A DNA stretch of 64,000 nt from Ahaetulla prasina (Eukaryota > Chordata > Lepidosauria > Squamata > Colubridae). Below are positions 10,303-20,233 of this stretch, piece by piece; the stretch's first letter is position 1; the number at the start of each line of letters is the position of its first letter. The DNA lies in the NCBI RefSeq assembly GCF_028640845.1, contig NC_080540.1:261983958-262047957 (forward strand), written 5' to 3'. The position numbers were made by a program, and so were the translations under genes. The notes below the pieces were generated by a model. The model was not told the origin of the DNA. It was given only the letters and a program-made list of their open reading frames with translations, and did no database searches.

Positions 10303-12133
10303 GCTGGTGACATCATTCACTCTAGGTCAAAAAACTGTGAAGACATTCAACAACTCCAAAGAAACTTCTCACTTCTGGAACAGCTGACACATAGCATTGT
10401 TCAGGGTGAAAGTGAGACTGTCAGCAGCACAATGGACGTGTGTAAGTCTTGATTATCTGCTATAATTCTAGCTTTGACACCAATCTATTGTCCACTCATA
10501 GTTGCTGTTCCATTATAGCCTTGGTCTATTTTGCTGTGTCCAGTCCATTATTTCCAAAAGTGCTTAAAATTCTATGTGTCAAACAGCTCCTGAGTGATCT
10601 ACTTCCAAAAAGCCACAGAAGGACTCTTTAAACTCAGACAATATTCACTTGATGACTATCTGCAGTTACATTGTCAATCACCTGGTTAAGCTGACCTTTT
10701 TAATCATATCTTGGGTTGTGGACATGATTATAAAGAAAAATTGACCTTTCTTTATACATTTTATGATTCCATCCCTGACAGAGTTAAAAAGAACATTAAT
10801 CAATTCATTTTGCATGTCATAAGTTAGGTATGTTATTGTTCTTTCTTTCCTACTCAACAGTTTGCCCATCACCGGATCTATTTTTCAGGGAAGCTAATAA
10901 CTAGGAGCGTTATGTAGTGTAATTTCAATGTTCATGGCTGTAGGCAGCCATGAACATTGAAATTACAAGTACATTATAAAATAAATAAATTTCCTAGATC
11001 CACCTGAGTATATATTATACTTATGTGACTTCCAAAGGTGAAGTAAAGGAAAGTCAGGATCAAAATACTCATAATCGGACTGCATGGGACAGTAGTGGAC
11101 AGGGAAAGAGCCAAAAATCAGATTGCCCTAATCTTCTAGAAGCAAGAGTGAAATAATAGCAATAACACAGAAATCCACAAATAGAAAGTCAGAGACAGTC
11201 ACCTTTATTCTACTTTACAAAGTATTGCACGTAGATCTTACTGTTTATATATTATAGAAACTTGTAAAAAGAGTATTTATTTTTGTCTTAGAGTTCATTG
11301 CAAATGCTGTCTATCTACAACGTTCTTACTCTTCCCCTTCCTCTCAACCCATTCACCCTTCCTTCAAATAATTTGCAATTTAATTCTTCTAGTATTTCAT
11401 TCTGGTCAATCACTTTTATAATCATTCCATATTCATTCAGCACCCATTCATTCTTGACTGTATCCCTTCTTGTTTTACCACACACACAGTTCTTAGGTTC
11501 TTACTGCAATCATACTCAATTCTCATTTCTAAGTAGGCAGGAACACATTCTTAAACATATTTTTCAACAAACATTTATTTCTTACAGAAGACAATATACC
11601 GCCCATTATATTTCTGATATTTGCACATTCTAAAATATCCCCATTTTCCTATCTCTAATAAACATTCTATTCCCACACAAATTCTTTTGCTTGCTCTGCT
11701 TTTTTAATATTTATTTATAATTTGCAGTTCTCTTCATGTTCCCAATGAAGCACAAGTACCTTGAGTTTTGATAGACTTATTTTCAGATTCTTTCACATCT
11801 CTGCATTAGTCTGTCCTTTAAAATAGTCCTTTAAAATAACTCAGGTTATTAGCAAAGAATATAGCAGAAGCTTCATACAGTTTGGAAGCATTACTGCTTC
11901 GGACAGGAAGGCAGTACAAAGAATGGTGAAGATTTCAGAGAAGATTATTGGCACTTCCATCTATCCAGGACATAGCATGTAAGAGATGCTTGAGGAGGGT
12001 CTTCAATATTGTCTAGGACATTACATATCCTCTTCATGACCTGTTTTCCTTGTTATCTTCTGGGAGGAGGCTTCGTGGTATCTGAAACAGAACATCCAGC
12101 AGTTTTGTTCCATACATTATCAACCTTGTGAGA
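10303..12133. other. Unassigned sequence apart from one hairpin
   Basis: No gene was recognised. A perfect inverted repeat lies at 10918-10967. A pyrimidine-rich open frame at 11298-11633 has low-complexity Ser/Phe/Leu composition and no domain. Confidence 0.5.
10918..10967. repeat. Perfect 23-bp hairpin with 4-nt loop
   Basis: Arms 10918-10940 and 10945-10967 are exact reverse complements, starting TGTAATTTCAATG and with loop TAGG. The arms are not low complexity. It is either a recent snapback duplication or the remnant of a palindromic element. A perfectly paired stem is unlike a typical microRNA precursor. Confidence 0.9.
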
Positions 12134-12168
12134 TTGATTGATTGATTGATTGATTGATTTGTCACAAC
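12134..12168 (+). repeat. (GATT)n tail microsatellite
   Basis: About eight units of GATT, forming the 3' tail of the adjoining minus-strand LINE. The LINE at 10,193 has the same tail. Confidence 0.9.
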
Positions 12169-12805
12169 AGTATATATAAGCATAAGCATGAAATAACTAT
12201 ACGATATATAAGCATAAATATAATCATAAGTATGTAATAACTATATGAAATTGGATACAATCAAAGGGAACATTAGGACAGGAACGGTAGGCACGTTGGT
12301 GCTCTTATGCACGCCCCTTACAGACCTCTTAGGAAGGGGGTGAGGTCAATGGTAGATAGTTTTTGGTTAAAGCTTTGGGGATTTTGGGAAGAGACCACAG
12401 AGTCTGGTAGTGCATTCCAGGCACTAACAACTCTGTTACTGAAGTCATATTTTCTGCAATCAAGATTGGAGCGGTTAACATTAAGCTTAAATCTATTGTC
12501 TGCTCGTGTATTGTTGCAATTGAAGCTGAAGTAGTCTTCAACAGGAAGGACATTGTAACAGATGATTCTATGAGTTAAACTCAGATCATGTCGAAGGCGG
12601 CGGAGTTCTAAATTTTCTAAACCCAGGATTTCAAGTCTGGTGGCATAAGGTATTTTGTTGTAATCAGAGGAATGGAGAACTCTTCTTGTAAAATATTTCT
12701 GGACACGCTCAATTGTATTAATGTCCGAAATGAGGTATGGGTTCCAGACAGGCGAGCTGTATTCAAGAATTGGTCTAGCAAATGTTTTATATTTTCAATA
12801 TTTTC
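12140..12805 (-). mobile_element. CR1-group LINE (family A) 3' end
   Basis: The minus strand carries the C-terminal coding part in broken frame, equivalent to ERVQKYFTRR, LENLELRRLR and PDSVVSS in the better copy at 21.2 kb, followed by the 3' untranslated region with aggaacggtaggcacg. The 5' side stops near 12,800, after ggtctagcaaatgttttata. It is 5'-truncated and inactive. Confidence 0.85.
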
Positions 12806-12849
12806 AAGCTCTCTTTTGAAAGCTTTGTCTTGGACAGTGATAGACAGAC

Positions 12850-12939
<90 letters not shown>
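12850..12939 (+). repeat. (GATA)n microsatellite
   Basis: About 21 units of GATA with no clear interruption. GATA arrays are abundant in snakes (the banded krait minor satellite family). Confidence 0.97.
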
Positions 12940-12966
12940 GTTTCATAGTATGTATTTATATGTATG

Positions 12967-12984
12967 GGTGTGTGTGTGTGTGTA
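12967..12984 (+). repeat. (TG)n microsatellite
   Basis: Nine TG units. Confidence 0.9.
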
Positions 12985-13135
12985 TTGTATACTCTGGTTT
13001 CTCTTCAGATCATATTGTATATGTATATAGCGTGTGTACATGTGTGGTATGTATGTTTACATTTTTGAGGGCAGACAACAAAATTGCATTTTTAATGTGT
13101 GCCAATGTGCCCACAGTAAAAAATGACAATAAAGG

Positions 13136-13180
<45 letters not shown>

Positions 13181-13192
13181 CATCTATCTAAG
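13136..13192 (+). repeat. (ATCT)n microsatellite
   Basis: About 13 units of ATCT with one change (catc). It follows gacaataaaggtt, which looks like a retroelement polyadenylation tail, so the array was probably seeded by such a tail. It is complementary to the GATA array 200 bp upstream. Confidence 0.95.
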
Positions 13193-13578
13193 GTTATCTA
13201 CATGTACCATAACATCCCAAATTAAATTTAACATCATCATAAGCATTCATTATATATTTATCCATAAACATATTAAACAGTTAAGTGGATATCACATATT
13301 CATGCCTTACTCCTTGCTCAGAATTCTATTTATTCTATTCATGCCTTACTCCTTGCTAAACATTCTATTTATTTCCATCACACTGCAACTAAGAAGATTC
13401 TTAGTGACTTATCCATAAACAAATAATTAATTGCTGTCCTTGCCCTCTTGAAGATCATCTCCCAGAGAAATTCATGGCACCCATGGGGTTCAAGAAAGCC
13501 CTCAAGGCCTGGCTGTGTTCCCAGTCCTGAGGAGCCCCTATTATGTTTTTTTTTTAATCTTCGTTTTTATGGTATGAC
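13193..13578. other. Unassigned sequence with a short tandem duplication
   Basis: The phrase tattcatgccttactccttg occurs twice (near 13,297 and 13,337), each followed by attctattta. No gene was recognised. Confidence 0.6.
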
Positions 13579-13668
13579 TACTGTATTTTTCGGCTTATAA
13601 GACGCACCGGCATATAAGACTCACCTTAATTTTTTGGGGGTGGGGTGGGGTGGGGACAAAAAAATAAC

Positions 13669-13720
13669 AATTCTGCCTCTGCCTACCATGATCTTGATGC
13701 TGGTAGGCAGAGGCAGAATT
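13669..13720. repeat. Perfect 20-bp hairpin inside the TA-flanked transposon
   Basis: Arms 13,669-13,688 and 13,701-13,720 are exact reverse complements (AATTCTGCCTCTGCC at the start of the left arm) around the 12-base loop TGATCTTGATGC. Confidence 0.95.
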
Positions 13721-14009
13721 CTTTTTTTCTTGTTTTTTAAAATGTGTGTAAAATCTTGTGCCAAACTGATTTAATTAATATGATTGCTATTCACAGTTAA
13801 GATCAATTAATATTTAACTGGTTAATATTAATTATGTAAAAAGGCAGTTCCTAGTTTGCTTATCTTTATCAATGTTGGTTGGATTTGATGGGGAGTGGAG
13901 TTCAGAAATATTTGGAGAACCTGCAGGTTATTTAAAAACAATAAAACACAAGGGCTGCACTATTCTGCTTTCAAAGTCCAGTGTCCCCCAGAAGAGAGTA
14001 CATAAAGAT

Positions 14010-14366
14010 TTCAGCAGTTCATATTTTTGCAACCCAGATTGGGTAGCCTGAAATACTCAATTCCGCTGCCTGGTGAAATTTCTCCCCGCAACTGGACCAC
14101 ACCAACACCGTCCCACTCAACCACATCAAGTATAAGGGCGTCCCACAAGCCACGCTGCCCCGGACGCCGCTGGCTGCAGGAGCTCGACCGCCCCCAGAAG
14201 AGGCTAGAGAGCCAGATGATTCCCCCTTGCCGCCTTTCCCTTCGACCTATGTCTATCCACCGCCCAGCCCGCAGTACGAAGCTCCGAGACCCCTCCGCCC
14301 AAGCCAGCCCTGCCTGCCACCATTCTACAATGGAGAATGCCACCATTCTGCAGTGGAGTCTCCATC
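14010..14366 (+). other. GC-rich block, possibly a retroelement gag fragment
   Basis: This block is clearly more GC-rich than its surroundings. The plus frame from about 14,225 gives a proline-rich peptide ending PCLPPFYNGE, a style seen before the capsid domain in some Ty3/gypsy-like Gag proteins. No zinc knuckle, protease or other domain is present, and L2 sequence takes over immediately downstream. The identification is weak. Confidence 0.25.
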
Positions 14367-14848
14367 ACCGCTCTTCAAGGTGCAGTTCAAGGTGTTGGTT
14401 ATCACCTTTAAAGTGCTCCATGGCATAGGACCGGGTTATTTACGGGACCGCCTACTGCCACCAATAGCCTCCCACCGACTTGTGCACTCCCATAGGGAGG
14501 GCCTCCTCAGGATGCCGTCAGTCAAACAATGTCGACTGGTGTCCCCCAGGGGGAGGGCCTTCTCTGTGGAGGCTCCTGCCCTTTGGAATGAGCTGCCTCC
14601 GGGGTTGCGGCAACTCCCTGACCTCCGGACCTTCAAACGCGAGCTTAAGACCTTTTTATTTCGCCATGCGGGCCTAGCCTAACATAATTTTAAATGTGGG
14701 GGTTTTATTAGGGTTTTATCATAGTTTTAACTTATTTTGGCCATATTAGAATCAGATTTTTAAAATGTTTTAATTTTTGTCTATGTTGTTTTATTCTGGC
14801 TGTAAACTGCCCTGAGTCCTCCAGGAGAAGGGCGGTATAGAAATCAAA

Positions 14849-14887
<39 letters not shown>

Positions 14888-14892
14888 ATACA
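14367..14892 (+). mobile_element. L2 LINE 3' end
   Basis: The frame to 14,682 encodes the C-terminal L2 segment (FKVLVITFKVLHGIGPGYL, then APALWNELPPGLRQLP and ending HAGLA), matching the end of the 520-codon L2 frame at 27.9 kb. The 3' untranslated region ends with the stem-loop CTGCCCTGAGTCC...GAGAAGGGCGG near 14,810-14,836 and an (AAAT)n tail. The 5' side is truncated; no reverse transcriptase core is present. Confidence 0.88.
14848..14892 (+). repeat. (AAAT)n microsatellite
   Basis: Eleven units of AAAT, grown from the L2 3' tail. Confidence 0.95.
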
Positions 14893-15128
14893 TGGACCTT
14901 CAGGGATATTGCAACAGCCGGGACTCTGCGCCTAGCCTAATCCCCCACGAATGGGGAGAATGACTATTGAACTGCCATTGCTCAGCTCTGCCACCCAGGC
15001 CCATTGGAGATCTGTGGCCAGGAACTCCAGCTGGACTCACAGTGCCCTGCTGCCTACCACCTGCGCATCCTGTTGCCCTATGCAGTAGATGAGAGCCGTG
15101 GGCAGGCCAAAAAAGCTGTGCGCTCTCC

Positions 15129-15455
15129 TCCAACTTTTCTGCAAATTGCTTCAGAGAATTGAAGAAAAAAAACACCAGAAAACGCCATGCAGGGAAGCAA
15201 CGCTTTGGGAAATGGGGGAAGAAAACGTGAACGCTCTTTTCCTCTTTTCCTCTTTTCCATTGCCCAAAGCGTTGTTTCCCTGCATGGCATTTTCCGGCGA
15301 TTTTTTTTCTCAATTCTCTGAAGCAATTTGCAGAAAAGGAGGAAAGTGTGCAGCTTTGCAAATTGCTTCGGAGAATTGAGGAAAAAAACTCCGGAAAACA
15401 CCATGTAGGGAGGCAACGCTCTTTTTCCTCCCCCATTGCCCAAAGCAATTCCTGC
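15129..15455. repeat. Alternating forward/reverse copies of an 85-bp motif
   Basis: Copy a (15,129-15,219, forward) contains gcaaattgcttcagagaatt and gggaagcaacgctttgg. Copy b (15,258-15,344) is its reverse complement (cccaaagcgttgtttccctg and ctctgaagcaatttgc). Copy c (15,355-15,420) is forward again (gcaaattgcttcggagaatt). A short reverse piece d follows at 15,425-15,455 (attgcccaaagcaattcctg). Long open frames here on both strands are consequences of this structure. Confidence 0.85.
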
Positions 15456-15778
15456 AGTAATGTGACAGCCAAGCTGGCTCCTGAAGGCCACTGCCCCTTT
15501 GCGCCCTCGATTCCTGACCCATGGCAGCGACTCCCCAAGCAATGAAGAAGGACGGCTTTCTCTTCCACCTTGGCTTCTCAAAGCCAAGCGGCGCCTGCAA
15601 CCATTTTCCGAGAAGCAAGCGAAGCGGAAATGCATCAACAATGCCAAAAGTGGAAAAAGAAGAAGAGGGCCCGGATCATGTCCTACAGCTGACCCACAGC
15701 ACAACCCACAGCCGACCCACTTTCCACAGAGGATTTTTGGCCAACAACCTCCAAAGGCTGGGGGGCGGTGTGGGGGGC

Positions 15779-15843
15779 TACATTCGGCGTATAAGACGCA
15801 CCCAGATTTTCACCCTTTTTGGGGGTAAAAAGGTGCATCTTAT
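15779..15843. repeat. Hairpin at the right end of the TA-flanked transposon
   Basis: ATAAGACGCACC at 15,790 pairs with GGTGCATCTTAT at 15,832 with one mismatch, around cacccttttt. The left arm repeats the motif of the left terminus (cttataagacgcacc at 13,594). Confidence 0.85.
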
Positions 15844-15846
15844 ATA

Positions 15847-16609
15847 ACAAAATGAAATTCAACAGTGAAAAAAGTAAGGTTCTACATTTAGGCCAAAAAA
15901 ACAAAATGCACCAGTACCGTATATGTGGTACCTTGCTCAATAGTAGTACCTGTGAGAGGGATCTTGGAGTCCTAGTGGATAACCATTTAGATATGAGCCA
16001 GCAGTGTGCAGCAGCTGTTAAAAAAGCCAACACAGTTCTGGGCTGCATAAACAGAGGGATAGAATCAAGATCACGTGAAGTGTTAGTGCCACTTTATAAT
16101 GCCTTGGTAAGGCCACACTTGGAATATTGCATCCAGTTTTGGTCGCCACGATGTAAAAAAGATGTTGAGACTCTAGAAAGAGTGCAGAGAAGAGCAACAA
16201 AGATGATTAGGGGACTGGAGGATAAAACATATGAAGAACGGTTGCAGGAACTGGGTATGTCTAGTTTAACAAAAAGAAGGACTAGGGGAGACATGATAGC
16301 TGTGTTCCAATATCTCAGGGGCTGCCACAAAGAAGAGGGAGTCAGGCTGTTCACCAAAGCACCTGAGGGTAGAACAAGAAGCAATGGGTGGAAACTGATC
16401 AAAGAAAGAAGCAACTTAGAACTAAGGAGAAATTTCCTGACAGTTAGAACAATTAATAAGTGGAACGACTTGCCTTCAGAAGTTGTGAATGCTCCAACAC
16501 TGGAAATTTTTAAGAAAATGTTGGATAACCATCTGACTGAGATGGTATAGGGTTTCCTGCCTGGGCAGGGGGTTGGACTAGAAGGCCTCCAAGGTCCCTT
16601 CCAACTCTG
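15847..16609 (+). mobile_element. CR1 LINE, 3' part of ORF2 and 3' end
   Basis: The open frame up to 16,550 encodes the CR1 C-terminal region: KSKVLHLGQKN, then ERDLGVLVDNHLDM, RPHLEYCIQFWSP, LERVQRRATKMI, KRRTRGDMIAVF and WNDLPSEVVNAPTLE. These are diagnostic for CR1, and there is no stop within this stretch. The conserved 3' end gggttggactagaaggcctc, then aaggtcccttccaactctga, follows the stop codon. The copy lacks the endonuclease and the YADD region, so it is 5'-truncated and could not move itself. It lies inside a DNA transposon end. Confidence 0.92.
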
Positions 16610-16735
16610 ATGTTATGTTATGTTATGTTATGTTATGTTATGTTATGTTATGTTATGTTATGTTATGTTATGTTATGTTATGTTATGTTATGTTATGTTA
16701 TGTTATGTTATGTTATGTTATGTTATGTTATGTTA
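16610..16735 (+). repeat. (ATGTT)25 microsatellite seeded by CR1 tail
   Basis: 126 bp of perfect ATGTT units starting at the last base of the CR1 3' end (tctgatgtt). The CR1 terminal octamer-like repeat has expanded into a pentanucleotide array. The Met-Leu-Cys-Tyr-Val open frame is an artefact. Confidence 0.97.
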
Positions 16736-16754
16736 TATCCCGAAAAATACGGTA

Positions 16755-17649
16755 TGTTCTTTTTGACCAAGCTGCCTTGTCTTGTTTTTAATTGTCACTC
16801 CATTATTGGTTGGATATTGAGTTTTTTCTGGGGGGACCAGTGAAATATTATTTGATGTTGGTGATGATGATGAATACACATCCCCCACAACTACATTCTA
16901 CCTACAAGCTACCTAAAACAAATATAATTTGTTTATACAAAAGCAAGAAGTAAAAAAGAAAACAGAAATCCAAACATGTAATTCTACTGTACAGTACAGA
17001 AAATTTTAAAAAAGTCTTGAAAAACCACATCTGTTTTGTTTATTTCAAGAGAGACACTCTTCTGAAGGATATGCACAGTTCTAGATTGTAATCAAATACT
17101 ATTCAAAATATGGAAAAGGAAAGAAAAATCTCATTTTATTTCCCAGTCTTGGGAAATATATATTTTAATATCTATAGCAAAGTGAATGCGATATTTTAAA
17201 TACCTTAACATACCTTAAATGCTATGGAGGCAATCGTCTTTAATACACCTGGATGTATTAAATATGTCTGTATTCAATTCTTACTAAAAATTAAGATAAA
17301 TTTAGAGATTACCTCATTTATATGGCAATATATATGACAATAGAGATTAGCTCATTTATATGGCACTTTACAAATCACAGTAAAACAATGTCAGTGCTGA
17401 AGCAAAATTCCAATCGTTTCATGATTTGAGAGCACAAATACTGATAAGAGATATCTTTAATTTATTGTGAAAAGAAATATATCTGTAATATATGCCAGCA
17501 ACAACAAAAAAATATTGTTCTTTTGGTGACCATGGATCTCTGGTTTATTATCAGCATTTTGCATTTTCTAGTGCTTCTTTTTCTTTTCTTTTTCCTTACA
17601 AAGATGTTGATGTCTCAAACATTTTCTCAAAATGTGAAGAACGAGTATT
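16755..17649. other. Unassigned AT-rich sequence
   Basis: No gene was recognised. A short tandem duplication around gagattacctcatttatatgg / gagattagctcatttatatgg lies at 17,306-17,365. Confidence 0.5.
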
Positions 17650-17657
17650 GCCTAGTG

Positions 17658-17792
17658 CAGGGGTGTCCAAACTTGGTCCCTTTAAGACTTTTGGACTTCA
17701 ACTCCCAGAGTTCCTCAGCCAGCTTTGCTGGCTGAGGGACTCTGGGAGTTGAAGTCCAAAAGTCTTAAAGGGACCAAGTTTGGACACCCCTG
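17658..17792. mobile_element. Snapback hAT MITE with perfect target duplication
   Basis: The element is 135 bp and consists almost entirely of two 66-bp inverted arms around a 3-nt loop (TTT at 17,724-17,726), with one mismatch. Ends are CAGGGGTGTCCAAACTTGG. The exact 8-bp duplication GCCTAGTG flanks it at 17,650-17,657 and 17,793-17,800. This is a typical non-autonomous hAT. The near-perfect arms and flanks suggest a fairly young insertion. Confidence 0.95.
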
Positions 17793-17800
17793 GCCTAGTG

Positions 17801-18512
17801 AGTTCTGCTATATTGCCAGATCAGGGTAATAAACTGAGCTAACTGTAGGTGTGCCTTATCTTTGCCTTAGTCCTCTGCCTGTTTAACCTTTCATTTTCTT
17901 TATTTATTTTTTTTATTTCTAGGGGTGTAACTAACCAAGCTCAGCAGAATCATACAGAGAGCTGGGAATACACCTGGGGGAAGAATTCCATTAATAGCTG
18001 TTCATATGTTTCAATGCATTTGCTTTGCCATCTCCCTCCTGTATTCATATATGTTGTAAAGCATTTATGATCAAACCAAGTAAGCAGAAACAAGATGTTA
18101 AATCAATGTACCTTAAAGATTCTGATAGATTTATTTATCATATTAATTCAATTCAAATATAATATGCAACACGAAAAGATCCACTGCAATATTCATAAGT
18201 ACCATTGACAAATCAAACTTTTTTTTAACCACTAAATCAAAAATGTGACTTTGTTTCTGAATCCCCTGGTGAAAATTAGAATAAAAGGGGTGTCACTATT
18301 GATGATAGCAGGCATTGTTTTGGGATTGCCATCTTTGTTTTGCAACAGTGTGGTGACATATAATTCAGAGGCATTGAGGTTACTTGAAGGAAGGCAATAT
18401 AGAGTTAAAAAGAACTATAGCTATAGAGGCCATGTATGTATAAACTCTCACCAATTGGCATGCCAAGACAGGGAAATTTATTGTTTTTTGTAAAATGCAT
18501 ATGTAACCCATC
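17801..18512. other. Unassigned sequence
   Basis: No gene or repeat was recognised between the MITE and the BovB element. Confidence 0.5.
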
Positions 18513-18892
18513 ATATCCCTTCATGGATTACTGCCTTGTTGCGGCGAAGGGGCTTGCATAGCTCAATGAAGCTATGAGCTATGCCGTGCAGGGACACCCA
18601 AGACAGACAGATCATAGCAGAGAGTTCTGACAAAACGTAATCCACTGGAGAAGGAAATGGCAACCCACTCCAGTATCTTTGCCATGAAAATCCCATGGAC
18701 AGTACAAAAAGGGAAAAAGATATGACGCCGGAAGATGAGCCCCTCAGGGCGGAAGGTGTCCAATATGCTACTGGGGAAGAGCAGAGGGCTAGTACTAGTA
18801 GTGCCAGAAAGAATGAAGCGACTGGGTCAAAGCCGAAAGGACGCTCAGCTGTGGATGTATCTGATGGTGAAAGGAAAGTCCGATGCTGTAAA

Positions 18893-19300
18893 GATTTTTT
18901 CTCCATAGGAACCTGGAATGTAAGATCCATGAATCAAGGTAAGCTGGACGTGGTCAAACAAGAGATGACAAGACTGAACATCGACATCTTAGGAATCAGC
19001 GAACTAAAATGGACAGGAATGGGTGAATTTAATTCAGATGACCATCAGGTATACTACTGCAGGCAAGAATCCCTCAGAAGAAATGGAGTAGCCTTCATAA
19101 TCAATAAAAGAGTAGGAAAAGCAATACTGGGATACAATCCTCAAAATGACAGAATGATCTCAGTTCAAATCCAAGGCAAACCATTCAATATCACAGTAGT
19201 CCAAGTCTATGCCTCAACCACTGGTGCTGAAGAGGATAAAACTGACCGGTTCTATGAAGCCCTACAGCACCTTATAGAATTAACACCAAAAAATGAAAGG
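18893..19300 (+). pseudogene. BovB endonuclease domain fragment
   Basis: The frame reads FFSIGTWNVRSMNQGKLDVV and continues with DILGISELKWTGMGEF and NGVAFIINKRVGKAILGYNP, the N-terminal half of an apurinic/apyrimidinic-like endonuclease. It stops being BovB after IELTPK near 19,290, where the C-terminal half of the domain, including the SDH motif expected there, is missing by deletion. Not functional. Confidence 0.9.
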
Positions 19301-20233
19301 ATTTCGAAGAGGCAGAGGAACTAGAGATAAAATTGCCAACATACGCTGGATCATGGAAAAAGCTAGGGAGTTCCAGAAAAACATCTACTTCTGCTTCATT
19401 GACTATGCTAAAGCCTTTGATCACAACAAATTGTGGCAAGTTCTTAAAGAGATGGGGGTACCAGACAATCTTATTTGTCTCTTAAGAAACCTGTATGCGA
19501 GTCAAGAAGCAACAGTGAAAACTGGACACGGAACTACTGATTGGTTCAAAATTGGAAAAGGAGTTCGGTAAGGCTGTATACTATCGCCCTGCCTATTTAA
19601 CTTATATACAGAGCACATCATGAGAAAGACGGGGCTGGATGAATCAAAAGTTGGAATTAAGATTACCGGGAGAAATATCAACAACCTCAGATATGCAGAT
19701 AATACCAGTCTAATGGCAGAAAGCGAAGAGAAATTAAAAAGCCTCTTGATGCAGGTGAAAGAGGAGAGTGCAAAAGTTGGCTTGAAACTCAACATTAAGA
19801 AAACTAAGATCATGGCATCTGGCCCTCTCAATTCCTGGTAGATAAATGGGAAGAAATGGAGGTAGTAACAGACTTTATTTTCCTGGGCTCCAAGATCACC
19901 GTAGCTGGGGACTGCAGCCACGAAATTAAAAGACACTTGCTCCTGGGGAGGAAAGCTATGGCAAATCTAGACAGCATACTAAAAAGCAGAGATATCACCC
20001 TGCCAACAAAAGTGCATATAGTCAAGGCTATGGTTTTCCCAGTTGCAATGTATGGCTGTGAGAGTTGGACCATAAGAAAGGCTGAGCACCAAAGAATTGA
20101 GGCCTTTGAACTATGGTGCTGGAGAAGACTCATGCGAGTCCCTTGGACTGCAAGGTGAACAAACAAGTCAGTCCTAGAGGAGATCAACCCTGACTGCTCT
20201 TTAGAAGGCCAGATCCTGAAGATCAAACTGAAA
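19298..20233 (+). pseudogene. BovB reverse transcriptase, inactivated
   Basis: The frame starts GFRRGRGTRDKIANIRWIME and includes CFIDYAKAFDHNKLW (three residues fewer than usual after AFD), GVR-stop-GCILSPCLFNLY, and NNLRYADNTSLMAESEE. The active-site box YADD has become YADN, and stops occur at 19,571, 19,839 and 20,156. The last recognisable part is YGCESWTIRKAEHQRIEAFE and WCWRRLMRVPWTAR. It cannot encode an active enzyme. Confidence 0.92.

Larger units (their letters stand above)
13581..16752. mobile_element. TA-flanked DNA transposon with later insertions inside it
   Basis: The left end is TA then CTGTATTTTTCGGCTTATAA followed by gacgcacc. The right end, read inward on the minus strand from 16,752, is CCGTATTTTTCGGGATATAA. 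Between 15,843 and 16,735 a CR1 and its microsatellite split the right terminal repeat: gggtaaaaaggtgcatctta just before the CR1 continues as tatcccgaaaaatacgg after it, mirroring the left end. TA duplications at 13,579-13,580 and 16,753-16,754 suggest a Tc1/mariner-type element. No transposase frame was found. The body also holds an L2 3' end and unidentified GC-rich sequence, so much of its length is later insertion. Confidence 0.7.

Noticed and set aside
10918..10967. microRNA precursor
   Set aside because: The pairing is perfect with a 4-nt loop and lacks the bulges and loop length usual for microRNA hairpins.
12617..12946. Open frame with Ile-Tyr-Leu-Ser repeats
   Set aside because: Translation of the GATA array joined to antisense LINE sequence.
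12850..13192. CRISPR-like array
   Set aside because: The repeats are simple tetranucleotides without spacers, in a vertebrate genome.
14900..15850. Several 100-220 codon frames on both strands
   Set aside because: They overlap antisense to each other within the alternating inverted motif of a DNA transposon; the GC-rich composition lowers stop frequency.
16610..16843. 77-codon open frame Met-Leu-Cys-Tyr-Val repeated
   Set aside because: It is a translation of the (ATGTT)n array; the pentamer has no stop in this frame.
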